Below, one piece after another: positions 1 to 6,228 of a stretch of 9,023 bases of DNA. Made by a program: the position numbers and the translations under genes. Within the stretch, counting starts at the first letter, position 1. Each line of letters starts with the position of its first letter. The DNA is from Halieaceae bacterium (GTDB taxonomy: Bacteria; Pseudomonadota; Gammaproteobacteria; Pseudomonadales; Halieaceae), in the NCBI GenBank assembly GCA_011523115.1, contig WTHO01000283.1, positions 1 through 9,023 of the forward strand, given 5' to 3'. The notes under the pieces are model-generated. The model saw nothing but the letters and a program-made list of their open reading frames with translations, did not search any database and was not told where the DNA came from.

Positions 1-1449
1 ATCAACTCAGATTTCGTTGAGGCCAATATTACGATGCCGGAGGGCGGCTCTTTTGCTCAATCTGAGCAGGTGATGCAGCGCGTTGTCGATGCCGCTGAGT
101 CGTTGAAGGCTGAGTGGAACCAACGTCCCGAGTATGTGGAGAAGCCCGCCATTGGCAGTATTCTCGGGCGCGCCAACGGCAATGACGTGGAAGTGGTGAT
201 TGCCACCGTCTCCGAGGGCGTGGATACCGAGGCGTTTGCGCTAGCACTACGGTCTGATTCGGGCGCATTGAGTGAGGCCAAAGAGATCAGGATGGACTAT
301 ACGATCCGTGACCCCGGCAAGCCGATTCGCCTGGTGTTGGCCTCGCGGAAAGTGGAAGAGCTGGAGGCGATGGCGGGGGATGTGCGTGAGGCACTCCTGT
401 CTTACCCGGGGGTATTCGACGTTTCAGACAGCTTTGACAGTCCACGGGATGAACTGGTGCTGGAGTTAAAGCCCGCAGCAGAAACCTTGGGGGTGGGTCT
501 CGCCGACGTCGCGAGACAGGTGAGGCAAGCCTTCTATGGTGCGGAGGCGCAGCGTATCCCGCGGGGGCGAGAAGACGTCAAGGTGATGGTCCGGTATCCG
601 ATAGAAGATCGGCTGGCGATTGCCAATCTGAGTGATATGTATATTCGCACGCCTAGCGGCGCCGAGGTGCCCTTTGAAGCGGTGGCCACCTATCGCGTTG
701 AGGCGGGATATCAGAAACTCGAGCGCTTGGACAGGCTCCGCACACTTGAGGTAGAGGCGGATGTAGAGGCGGAAGGGCCGCCACCGCGAGCGATTGTCCA
801 ATCGGTATTCCGCGACTATCTGCCAAAGTGGCAGCAGCAGTATCCCGATCTATTTGTGAACCTCGACGGCGAGCTGCAGGAAGAAATCGAGTTTCGTGAA
901 GCCACTGTGCGCCTGATGACGTTGGCCATGATGGTGATTTATGCGCTGATGGCGGTCGCTTTCCGTTCCTACTGGCAGCCGGTTCTTATTCTGACAGCGG
1001 TACCTTTTGGATTGATGGGCGCTATTTTTGGTCACATGCTTCTGGGCTGGCAGGTCAGCATGTTTTCCATCATGGGTGTGACGGCGTGCGCGGGCGTCGT
1101 GGTCAACGACAATCTGGTGTTGATTGATCGAATCAATCGGCTACGCGAGGAGGGTCAAGATGTCATGAGCGCGCTACTACAGGCGGGCGAGGATCGGTTT
1201 CGTCCGATCATACTGACTTCTTTAACCACATTTGTTGGCTTGTTACCCATCATGTCGGAAACCAGCGTACAGGCACAATTCCTCATCCCGATGGTGACAT
1301 CCCTGTCCTTCGGCGTGCTGTTCGCCACAGGCGTGACGTTGATCCTGGTGCCGGCGCTTTATCTGATCGCCGAGGATCTGCAAGCCTTTCGGGGCCGATG
1401 GTTGGGCGGCGGCGATGTCAGCTCGAGACTGCCCGGGTCCGCCAGCTAG
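1..1449 (+). CDS. RND-family efflux transporter permease, C-terminal half (5' end outside window)
   Basis: This is the inner-membrane pump subunit of a tripartite proton-driven efflux system. Such pumps normally work with a periplasmic adaptor and an outer-membrane channel. The reading frame is open from base 1, so the ATG at 34 is internal: the residues before it (NSDFVEANITMPEG) are typical of the second periplasmic domain. About 482 residues are present, roughly the second half of an AcrB-sized protein. A periplasmic domain (about residues 1-300) is followed by five hydrophobic segments matching TM8-TM12, near residues 302-322, 327-348, 353-375, 402-420 and 429-456. The TM10 stretch VVVNDNLVLIDRIN, followed by an RPI-LTS-TT segment, is an RND signature. 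The proton-relay aspartates of TM4 lie in the missing half, so function cannot be checked. Substrate is unknown; HAE1-like drug or metal export are both possible. The gene ends 18 bases from the converging pckA. Confidence 0.93.
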   Translation: MNSDFVEANITMPEGGSFAQSEQVMQRVVDAAESLKAEWNQRPEYVEKPAIGSILGRANGNDVEVVIATVSEGVDTEAFALALRSDSGALSEAKEIRMDYTIRDPGKPIRLVLASRKVEELEAMAGDVREALLSYPGVFDVSDSFDSPRDELVLELKPAAETLGVGLADVARQVRQAFYGAEAQRIPRGREDVKVMVRYPIEDRLAIANLSDMYIRTPSGAEVPFEAVATYRVEAGYQKLERLDRLRTLEVEADVEAEGPPPRAIVQSVFRDYLPKWQQQYPDLFVNLDGELQEEIEFREATVRLMTLAMMVIYALMAVAFRSYWQPVLILTAVPFGLMGAIFGHMLLGWQVSMFSIMGVTACAGVVVNDNLVLIDRINRLREEGQDVMSALLQAGEDRFRPIILTSLTTFVGLLPIMSETSVQAQFLIPMVTSLSFGVLFATGVTLILVPALYLIAEDLQAFRGRWLGGGDVSSRLPGSAS

Positions 1450-1467
1450 CGAGAGTGAGCCGTTGGC

Positions 1468-3030
1468 TTACCGCGCCTTAGGGCCTGCGGCCACAATGGC
1501 GTCACTCACATCAAACTGAGCAATGTTTTCCAGAAACAGCGCCGCCAATTGCCCCGCTTGCGCTTCGTAGGCGTCGTCGTCGCCCCAGCCTGCCTTGGGG
1601 TCGACATATTGCGGATCCACGCCCGGAATGCTGACCGGGAAATCCAGGTTCAAGCTGGCAATGTGGCGGGTTTCTGCACCAATCAACATACCCTCTTGCG
1701 CCGCTTTGACTACCGCGCGCGTTACCGGGATCGGGAAGCGCGAGCCGGTGCCGCCGGGCGCGCCAGAGCCGCCCGTCCAGCCGGTGTTGATGAGGTAAAC
1801 CTGACTGTCAAAATCTTCGATGCGCTTAATCAACAATTCGGCATAATCGCCCGCCGGTCGGGGCATGAAGGGGGCGCCAAAGCATGTTGAAAAGGTTGGA
1901 TTGATCCCGGCGGCCGCGCCCACCTCTGTAGACCCCACTCTGGCCGTGTAACCCGACAGAAAATGAAACGCCGCTGCTTCCTTTGACAAAATAGAAATGG
2001 GCGGCAGCACACCGAATACGTCACACGTCAGGAAAATAACGCATTTGGGCTCTCCACCCGCATTGCTCTCGGAGCGTTTCTCGACGTGCTCCAGCGGGTA
2101 GCAGCAGCGACCGTTTTCCGTCAGCCGCGTATCGCTGTAGTCGGCGTGACCCTGCTCGTCGAGCACCACGTTCTCGATGATCGCTCCCCCGCGAATAGCA
2201 TCCCAGATCACGGGTTCATTTTCGCGGCTGAGATCGATGGTTTTGGCGTAGCAGCCCCCTTCGATATTGAAAACGGACCCCTTCGACCAGCCGTGCTCGT
2301 CATCGCCAATAAGGTAGCGATCAGGGTCCGCTGAGAGCGTAGTTTTGCCCGTGCCGGATAAGCCAAAAAACAGTGTTGTATCCCCATCCTCGCCGATATT
2401 CGCGGAGCAGTGCATGGGCATGACATCTTTTTCTGGCAGCAGAAAGTTCTGCACGGAAAACATCGCTTTTTTCATCTCTCCGGCGTAACGCATCCCGGCA
2501 ATCAGCACCTTGCGTTGACCAAAGTTGATGATGACGGTTGCCTCAGAGTGAGTGCCATCACGTTCCGGGTCGCAGACGAAATCTGCCACGTTGAGTATCT
2601 TCCACTCCGGCTTGTGTGCCGGGTTGTAGGTATCGGGACGAATGAACATGTTCCGCCCAAATAACGACTGCCATGCCGTCGCGGTGATGACTTTGACTGG
2701 TAGGTAATGATCGTTGTGCTCGCCGACGTGTAGGTGTTGAACCCAAGTCTCGGACTGATTGGCATGCGATTTCACTCGCTCCCACAATGCGTCAAATCGG
2801 TCTGCGTCAAATGGTCGATTAACGCCGCCCCAGTCAATGGCTTCTTCACTCGATGGTTCTCTCACCACAAAGCGGTCCGCGGGGGATCGTCCCGTGCGCG
2901 CGCCGGTTTCCACGCGCAGCGCGCCGGTGTCAGATAGCACGCCCTCTCCGCGTGCCAATGCCATGTCGATCAAGTCAGGTGAAGATAAGCCGGTATGAAT
3001 ATCCGGGGTCGAAAGGGCAGCTTCGCTCAT
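1468..3030 (-). CDS. pckA: Phosphoenolpyruvate carboxykinase (ATP), EC 4.1.1.49
   Basis: This cytosolic enzyme converts oxaloacetate and ATP to phosphoenolpyruvate, CO2 and ADP, the entry step of gluconeogenesis from TCA intermediates. The protein is 520 residues, slightly shorter than the E. coli enzyme (about 540), and is complete. Visible motifs are the substrate-binding [12 protein letters not shown] near residues 43-54, a lysine/histidine metal-ligand region (EMKKAMF near 185-191 and MHCSANIG near 206-213), the P-loop GLSGTGKTT at 223-231 typical of the ATP-dependent type, the second nucleotide/metal motif IGDDEHGW at 241-248, and [14 protein letters not shown] at 254-267. The ATG start is preceded by a modest GGA ribosome-binding site 7 bases upstream. 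It lies 75 bases downstream of hslO on the same strand, as in E. coli, where the two are also neighbours. No clear promoter could be picked in that gap, so read-through from hslO is possible. Confidence 0.97.
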   Translation of the reverse strand: MSEAALSTPDIHTGLSSPDLIDMALARGEGVLSDTGALRVETGARTGRSPADRFVVREPSSEEAIDWGGVNRPFDADRFDALWERVKSHANQSETWVQHLHVGEHNDHYLPVKVITATAWQSLFGRNMFIRPDTYNPAHKPEWKILNVADFVCDPERDGTHSEATVIINFGQRKVLIAGMRYAGEMKKAMFSVQNFLLPEKDVMPMHCSANIGEDGDTTLFFGLSGTGKTTLSADPDRYLIGDDEHGWSKGSVFNIEGGCYAKTIDLSRENEPVIWDAIRGGAIIENVVLDEQGHADYSDTRLTENGRCCYPLEHVEKRSESNAGGEPKCVIFLTCDVFGVLPPISILSKEAAAFHFLSGYTARVGSTEVGAAAGINPTFSTCFGAPFMPRPAGDYAELLIKRIEDFDSQVYLINTGWTGGSGAPGGTGSRFPIPVTRAVVKAAQEGMLIGAETRHIASLNLDFPVSIPGVDPQYVDPKAGWGDDDAYEAQAGQLAALFLENIAQFDVSDAIVAAGPKAR

Positions 3031-3105
3031 GTTGGTTTCCGTGCTGAGTACTATGTAATGTGCTGTTAAGCATCTTTTCTCTATTTAATGCGTCTTCGGC
3101 ATTTT

Positions 3106-3969
3106 TTAATGCAGCGTACTGCGGATATTATGCGGCGCCAAAACCTCCGGGCCGAACCGATAGACCTCGCCACATAATTCACAGGTCATCGTAATGTCAC
3201 CTTGCTCGGCAATAATCTCTGCGCGCTCCGATTCCGGTAGCAGCGCTATTGCATCGGCGCTTCGCTCACGACTGCATCGACATTTAAACAAAATGGGGGC
3301 GGGTGGGTATACCGTTACGGTTTCCTCCTGATAGAGCTTGAATAACAACTCCTCAGGGGGTAGCCCTAAAAGCTCGTGAGGCCTGAGCGTCTCTGTCAGT
3401 ATGCAAAGCCTGTTCCATTGTTCTGCACGCAGGTCTGCCTCCGAGATCTGTTCAGGGAGTTGCTGCAGCATCAACCCCGCCCCCTGCTCGCCGTCTGAGG
3501 CCAGCCAGAAGCGGGTGCCGAGTTGCTCGCTCTGAGAAAAGTACTGCTCCAGGGCTTCAGCGAGGGACGCGTGTTCCAGAGCAATGATGCCCTGATAGCG
3601 TTGGCCCGCGTCCCGTTCGACGGTCAGGACAAGCTGGCCGCCGGCCAGCAGTGTCAGCGGGGTCGCTGCCTCAGAGGCCAGATCGCCTTGAGCAATACCC
3701 CGTATATGTCTCTCGCTGGAGCACTCAACCATTACCAATGAAATAGCCTGATCGCTGCGCGCCTGCAGTGTGATGCGTCCCTGGTACTTCAGGTTGTTGC
3801 TAATCAGCACTGCGGCGGCGGCAAACTCGCCGAGTAGGCTTCTCAGGGAAGGGCTGTAGACCTGATTGGCGAGCATGTCGCTCAGTGAGTGTCTGATTCG
3901 CACACATTCGCCACGCGCGTCCGCCTCGTCAAACAGAAAGCGTTGACTGCTGTCGTCATATGCGTTCAT
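3106..3969 (-). CDS. hslO: Hsp33, redox-regulated holdase chaperone
   Basis: Hsp33 is an ATP-independent cytosolic chaperone that binds unfolding proteins during oxidative (especially hypochlorite) and heat stress. It is switched on when its zinc-binding cysteines form disulfides. The protein is 287 residues, normal for the family (E. coli 292). The N-terminal half has the usual RFLFDEADARGE start; the middle contains RYQGIIALE and the YFSQSEQLGTRFWLA segment. The C-terminal redox switch is intact as CxC (C230, C232) followed by CxxC (C263, C266). The extra, non-ligand cysteine of E. coli just after the CxC motif is serine here (CSRERSADA). Only one plausible ATG is present, with a weak ribosome-binding site. 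The gene is divergent from the PHA-region gene and precedes pckA. Confidence 0.97.
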   Translation of the reverse strand: MNAYDDSSQRFLFDEADARGECVRIRHSLSDMLANQVYSPSLRSLLGEFAAAAVLISNNLKYQGRITLQARSDQAISLVMVECSSERHIRGIAQGDLASEAATPLTLLAGGQLVLTVERDAGQRYQGIIALEHASLAEALEQYFSQSEQLGTRFWLASDGEQGAGLMLQQLPEQISEADLRAEQWNRLCILTETLRPHELLGLPPEELLFKLYQEETVTVYPPAPILFKCRCSRERSADAIALLPESERAEIIAEQGDITMTCELCGEVYRFGPEVLAPHNIRSTLH

Positions 3970-4000
3970 GGCGTGGTGATACCGATGTTAGCGGGGGTGT

Positions 4001-4029
4001 AGGATAGCGGTATTAACGGACAAGCCCAA
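4001..4029 (-). promoter_or_regulatory. Possible weak sigma70-type promoter for hslO
   Basis: Reading the minus strand, TTGGGC (4024-4029) and TATCCT (4001-4006) are 17 bases apart, 31 bases or more upstream of the hslO ATG. The -35 matches consensus at only three of six positions and the -10 at four of six. This is a candidate rather than a call. No heat-shock-type promoter could be recognised in the 72-base divergent gap. Confidence 0.25.
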
Positions 4030-4041
4030 TCGGATCCTTGA

Positions 4042-4323
4042 ATGTCTGCTATTCGCCTGAGCTACCCACATGAGCTGGATGTTGCAAGCCGGAAGCGCGC
4101 ACTTGGGCAACTCTCCGATCATCTGACCGAAGTTTTGGGCGCCGACGTATCGGTCACTGAGTGGACACTACAATTCTCAGGCAAGGGCTTTGCCGGGACT
4201 GTATCAATGGCGCCACGTCACGTTGAGGGTGAGATAACGCTGGGGCTGATGATGCGCCCCCTTAAGGGCGTCATAGAGAGAGAAATCGAGGCGGGACTCC
4301 GACAATACTTGGAGGATCCGTGA
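4042..4323 (+). CDS. Small protein of the polyhydroxyalkanoic acid (PHA) granule-region family
   Basis: This 93-residue protein has the general plan of the PHA_gran_rgn family (PF09650/TIGR02610). Seen in the sequence are an N-terminal strand and PHEL motif, an ARxxA-like helix (VASRKRALGQLSDHL), a W-x-L-x-F core strand (WTLQFSGKGFAGTV), and the closing segment LGLMMRPLKGVIEREIE, which is the family's most recognisable part. Members often occur near PHA synthesis loci and are presumed granule-associated, but their molecular function is not established. No PHA synthase, depolymerase or phasin gene is visible in this window, so a role in PHA metabolism is inferred from family membership alone. 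It has no signal peptide or membrane segment. The ribosome-binding site is weak (GGA about 7 bases before the ATG). The gene is divergent from hslO and convergent with rpsT. Confidence 0.72.
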   Translation: MSAIRLSYPHELDVASRKRALGQLSDHLTEVLGADVSVTEWTLQFSGKGFAGTVSMAPRHVEGEITLGLMMRPLKGVIEREIEAGLRQYLEDP

Positions 4324-4342
4324 GGTTGGGTCGCCGCCTGAT

Positions 4343-4356
4343 TCAGCGCCTGCTGA
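4343..4356. other. Short hairpin between convergent genes
   Basis: TCAGC (4343-4347) and GCTGA (4352-4356) form a perfect 5-bp stem with a 4-base loop between the stops of the PHA-region gene and rpsT. No T-run follows on either strand, so it is not a standard intrinsic terminator. It may be a 3'-end stabilising hairpin or chance. Confidence 0.25.
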
Positions 4357-4365
4357 TCTAAGTCT

Positions 4366-4632
4366 TTAGCTAGCCAGCGCCTTGACGCGGGCGTTCAGGC
4401 GACTTTTGTGGCGCGCTGCTTTGTTCTTTTTGATAATGCCGCGGTTCGCCATTCGGTCAATAACCGGCACAGCCGAGTCGAACGCTGCTCGAGCGTTATC
4501 CGCGTCGCCTGTGTCCACTGCGGCAATCACTTGCTTGATTTTCGTGCGGACCAACGATCGAAGACTTGCGTTGTGTGCCCGGCGCTTGTCGTTTTGCCGT
4601 GCGCGCTTTCGTGCTTGGGGTGAATTCGCCAC
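4366..4632 (-). CDS. rpsT: 30S ribosomal protein S20 (GTG start)
   Basis: S20 is a primary 16S rRNA-binding protein needed for 30S assembly. The product is 88 residues (E. coli 87), highly basic and helical. It carries the conserved N-terminal [18 protein letters not shown], the [11 protein letters not shown] block and the C-terminal [15 protein letters not shown] block. The start codon is GTG (plus-strand CAC at 4630-4632), chosen because the universal MAN start follows and no ATG is available. E. coli rpsT likewise uses a non-ATG start (UUG), tied to autogenous control. Here a strong GGAGG lies 6 bases upstream. The gene appears to be expressed alone from its own promoter in the gap to the small membrane protein. 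Confidence 0.98.
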   Translation of the reverse strand: MANSPQARKRARQNDKRRAHNASLRSLVRTKIKQVIAAVDTGDADNARAAFDSAVPVIDRMANRGIIKKNKAARHKSRLNARVKALAS

Positions 4633-4638
4633 TCAGGG

Positions 4639-4643
4639 CCTCC
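4639..4643 (-). promoter_or_regulatory. Strong Shine-Dalgarno of rpsT
   Basis: GGAGG on the minus strand sits 6 bases before the GTG codon. This near-optimal site supports the GTG as the real start and probably offsets the weaker initiation codon. Confidence 0.85.
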
Positions 4644-4666
4644 ACTGGGGTCAAAAAAGGTCGCGA

Positions 4667-4695
4667 ATCATCTGAGATACGCTCTGTGTTGTCAA
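4667..4695 (-). promoter_or_regulatory. Sigma70-type promoter of rpsT
   Basis: A perfect -35 box TTGACA (minus strand, 4690-4695) is followed after exactly 17 bases by GATGAT (4667-4672, four of six consensus positions). Transcription would start near 4660, giving a leader of about 28 bases before the GTG. The position just upstream of a highly expressed ribosomal gene supports the call. Confidence 0.65.
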
Positions 4696-4720
4696 CCGTG
4701 GCACCCGCCCGGGTCAACCG
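4691..4720. repeat. Direct repeat of GTCAACCG with 22-bp spacing at the rpsT promoter
   Basis: The octamer GTCAACCG occurs at 4691-4698 and again at 4713-4720 on the plus strand. The start-to-start distance is 22 bases, about two helical turns. The first copy overlaps the -35 box of rpsT. It could be a two-site operator, a UP-like or duplicated -35 element, or chance. Confidence 0.5.
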
Positions 4721-4740
4721 ATCTAGGACGTTTTACCGCT

Positions 4741-4965
4741 TTACCAGCCCAACCAGATCAGAATCCAACCCAGAAGCGCGCAGCCAAGGGAAGCGCCCGC
4801 CTTATCGAGCCTGAAAAGGGCATATCCGTATCCGAGCGGAGGTAGTAACAAGGACACCATCCCCCAGGCGTACTCCTCTTGCCACGAGGTAATCAATAGC
4901 AATATCCAGCTGATGAGCAATGAGGCCGCGCCCAGTGTCATCAAAAATGAACTTGATGCTTCCAT
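4741..4965 (-). CDS. Small membrane protein of unknown function, three predicted helices
   Basis: I do not recognise this 74-residue protein. It is almost entirely hydrophobic, with three likely membrane helices near residues 7-28, 33-51 and 56-74. They are separated by a short acidic loop (QEEY) and a short charged loop (FRLDKAG), and the protein ends in WILIWLGW. The frame is open further upstream, but that extension is arginine-rich and unlike a protein N-terminus. The ATG at 4965 is chosen because the hydrophobic region starts there and a GAGGG ribosome-binding site lies 5 bases upstream. It is on the same strand as rpsT but ends before the rpsT promoter, and is divergent from the acyltransferase gene. 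Function cannot be inferred from context. Confidence 0.7.
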   Translation of the reverse strand: MEASSSFLMTLGAASLLISWILLLITSWQEEYAWGMVSLLLPPLGYGYALFRLDKAGASLGCALLGWILIWLGW

Positions 4966-4971
4966 TTGAGC

Positions 4972-4982
4972 CCTCTGAGAGG
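4972..4982. repeat. Inverted repeat over the ribosome-binding site of the small membrane protein
   Basis: CCTCT and AGAGG are arranged around a single central G (4972-4982), a perfect 5-1-5 inverted repeat. It overlaps the GAGGG ribosome-binding site of the minus-strand gene. The one-base spacer makes an RNA hairpin unlikely; a dimeric protein-binding site or chance is more plausible. Confidence 0.3.
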
Positions 4983-5058
4983 TAGTTTGCCGAGCGGTGC
5001 GCAGGGTATCAGAAACCTTTTGGCAACGGCACACCAAGCGTTCATTAAAGGTAGCGGC

Positions 5059-6228
5059 ATGATGGAACCTTCGACGACGTCCCCGGAAGACCCTTTCGCA
5101 GAAATCAGGCCTTACTCTAATCTTGAGGCGCCGGCGGTGATGGAGCGCCTGACGCAAGATGCCGAGCTCGCTGAAACTGTTGCCCGGTGGCGATTCCCGA
5201 GGCTACATGCCGCTCTTCCCGGTCTTGCGACCTTCGCTGGGAGTATTTGGCTTAAAGTGGCCGCAAACCGGCTGGCGACGGTGGAAGATCTGCAAAATTT
5301 GATCGCGCCCAATTTGTCGAGGATGATCAAACGAACGTCGCGTTTCTCTGTGAGCGGCATCGACGGGTTGGACCTGAGCCCCGCCCGCGTCTACCTCAGC
5401 AACCACCGCGACATTGTGATGGATCCCGCTTACGCCAATTACGCGCTACATCGGGCGGGCGCTACCACACTGGCGATTGCCATTGGTGACAATTTGCTCT
5501 CCAAGCCTTGGGTTGCTGATCTGATGCGACTGAACAAAAGTTTCGTCGTGAAACGCAATGTGAGTGGCCCCCGTGCACTGTTGGCTGCGACCAAGCTCTT
5601 ATCCCAATATATCCGCGACTGTGTTAGCAGCACTCGAAACCCAATCTGGATCGCGCACCGGGAGGGCCGGGCCAAGGACGGGCGTGACCTCACCGAGCCT
5701 GCGGTGATCAAAATGCTCGCCCTATCCAGAGCGCGGGGTGAAGCGCCAGAGGCAGTGCTCACTGAGCTCAATATTGTCCCACTGGTGATTTCCTACGAGG
5801 TCGATCCCTGCGACGCGCTCAAGGCGGCCGAGCTTGCCGCCGGCGGGGAGTATGTCAAGGCAGAGTTTGAAGATGTGTCCTCTATTGCCCGCGGTATCAC
5901 GGGCGAAAAAGGCTGCGTTCATCTGCACTTTGGAAAACCATTGCCCGCAAACTTGTCCGTGGAGGGCGTGGTCGCGGCGGTGGACCAACAAATGGCCGAG
6001 CACTACAGGCTCTACCAAACAAATCGCTGGGCCTGGGAGTGGTTACATGGTGAGCGCGTGCCGGATGCGATTGTATTTCACGAGGGGTCGACGACAGAGC
6101 AGTCGTTTCGGGCTCGCGTCGATAGCGTACCGGATGAGCATCGTCGGTGGCTGTTGACCATGTACGCTAATCCGGTGAGCCGCCGGTTGGCGCTTGATGC
6201 CAATGCGAAGGACTCATCATGTGATTGA
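5059..6228 (+). CDS. Glycerolipid-type acyltransferase (PlsB/PlsC superfamily)
   Basis: The product is predicted to transfer a fatty acyl group to a glycerophosphate or lysophospholipid-like acceptor at the inner face of the cytoplasmic membrane. It is 389 residues from the ATG at 5059, which has AAAGG 7 bases upstream; the frame continues upstream to a TTG at 4966 but that stretch looks non-coding. The superfamily blocks are present in order: SNHRDIVMD at 114-122 (block I, catalytic histidine 116), SFVVKR at 161-166 (block II), REGRAKDG at 201-208 (block III, EGxR-like) and IVPLVISYE at 239-247 (block IV proline). Block I has five residues between H and the second D, or one before the first D, instead of the usual four. 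A tail of about 140 residues after block IV is unassigned. No clear transmembrane helix is seen. It is longer than typical PlsC and much shorter than PlsB, so the exact substrate is open. It overlaps dinG by 8 bases. Confidence 0.85.
   Translation: MMEPSTTSPEDPFAEIRPYSNLEAPAVMERLTQDAELAETVARWRFPRLHAALPGLATFAGSIWLKVAANRLATVEDLQNLIAPNLSRMIKRTSRFSVSGIDGLDLSPARVYLSNHRDIVMDPAYANYALHRAGATTLAIAIGDNLLSKPWVADLMRLNKSFVVKRNVSGPRALLAATKLLSQYIRDCVSSTRNPIWIAHREGRAKDGRDLTEPAVIKMLALSRARGEAPEAVLTELNIVPLVISYEVDPCDALKAAELAAGGEYVKAEFEDVSSIARGITGEKGCVHLHFGKPLPANLSVEGVVAAVDQQMAEHYRLYQTNRWAWEWLHGERVPDAIVFHEGSTTEQSFRARVDSVPDEHRRWLLTMYANPVSRRLALDANAKDSSCD
6208..6223 (+). promoter_or_regulatory. Ribosome-binding site and GTG start of dinG inside the acyltransferase end
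   Basis: AAGGA (6208-6212) precedes the GTG at 6221 by 8 bases. Longer in-frame starts (TTG 6194, ATG 6197, ATG 6203) lack a comparable site. With the GTG start, the iron-sulfur cysteines fall within one residue of their E. coli DinG positions as I recall them. The stop of the acyltransferase (6226-6228) lies within the dinG start region, which suggests translational coupling. Confidence 0.65.

Noticed and set aside
1458..1468. AGCC-GTT-GGCT hairpin between the RND permease and pckA
   Set aside because: Only a 4-bp stem with a 3-base loop and no T-run; too weak for a terminator call.
4703..4714. ACCCG-CC-CGGGT inverted repeat upstream of rpsT
   Set aside because: The 2-base loop is too small for an RNA hairpin and there is no T-run, so it is not a terminator for the membrane protein gene.
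4966..5058. Upstream extension of the acyltransferase to a TTG start at 4966
   Set aside because: The extra 31 residues look non-coding, the TTG has no good ribosome-binding site, and ATG 5059 has AAAGG at ideal spacing. The extension would also span the whole divergent promoter region.
4966..5058. LexA box controlling the acyltransferase-dinG operon
   Set aside because: No CTGT-N8-ACAG sequence was found in the divergent gap.
4966..5157. N-terminal extension of the small membrane protein
   Set aside because: The 64 residues before the ATG at 4965 are very arginine-rich and are the antisense shadow of the acyltransferase start. A ribosome-binding site supports 4965.
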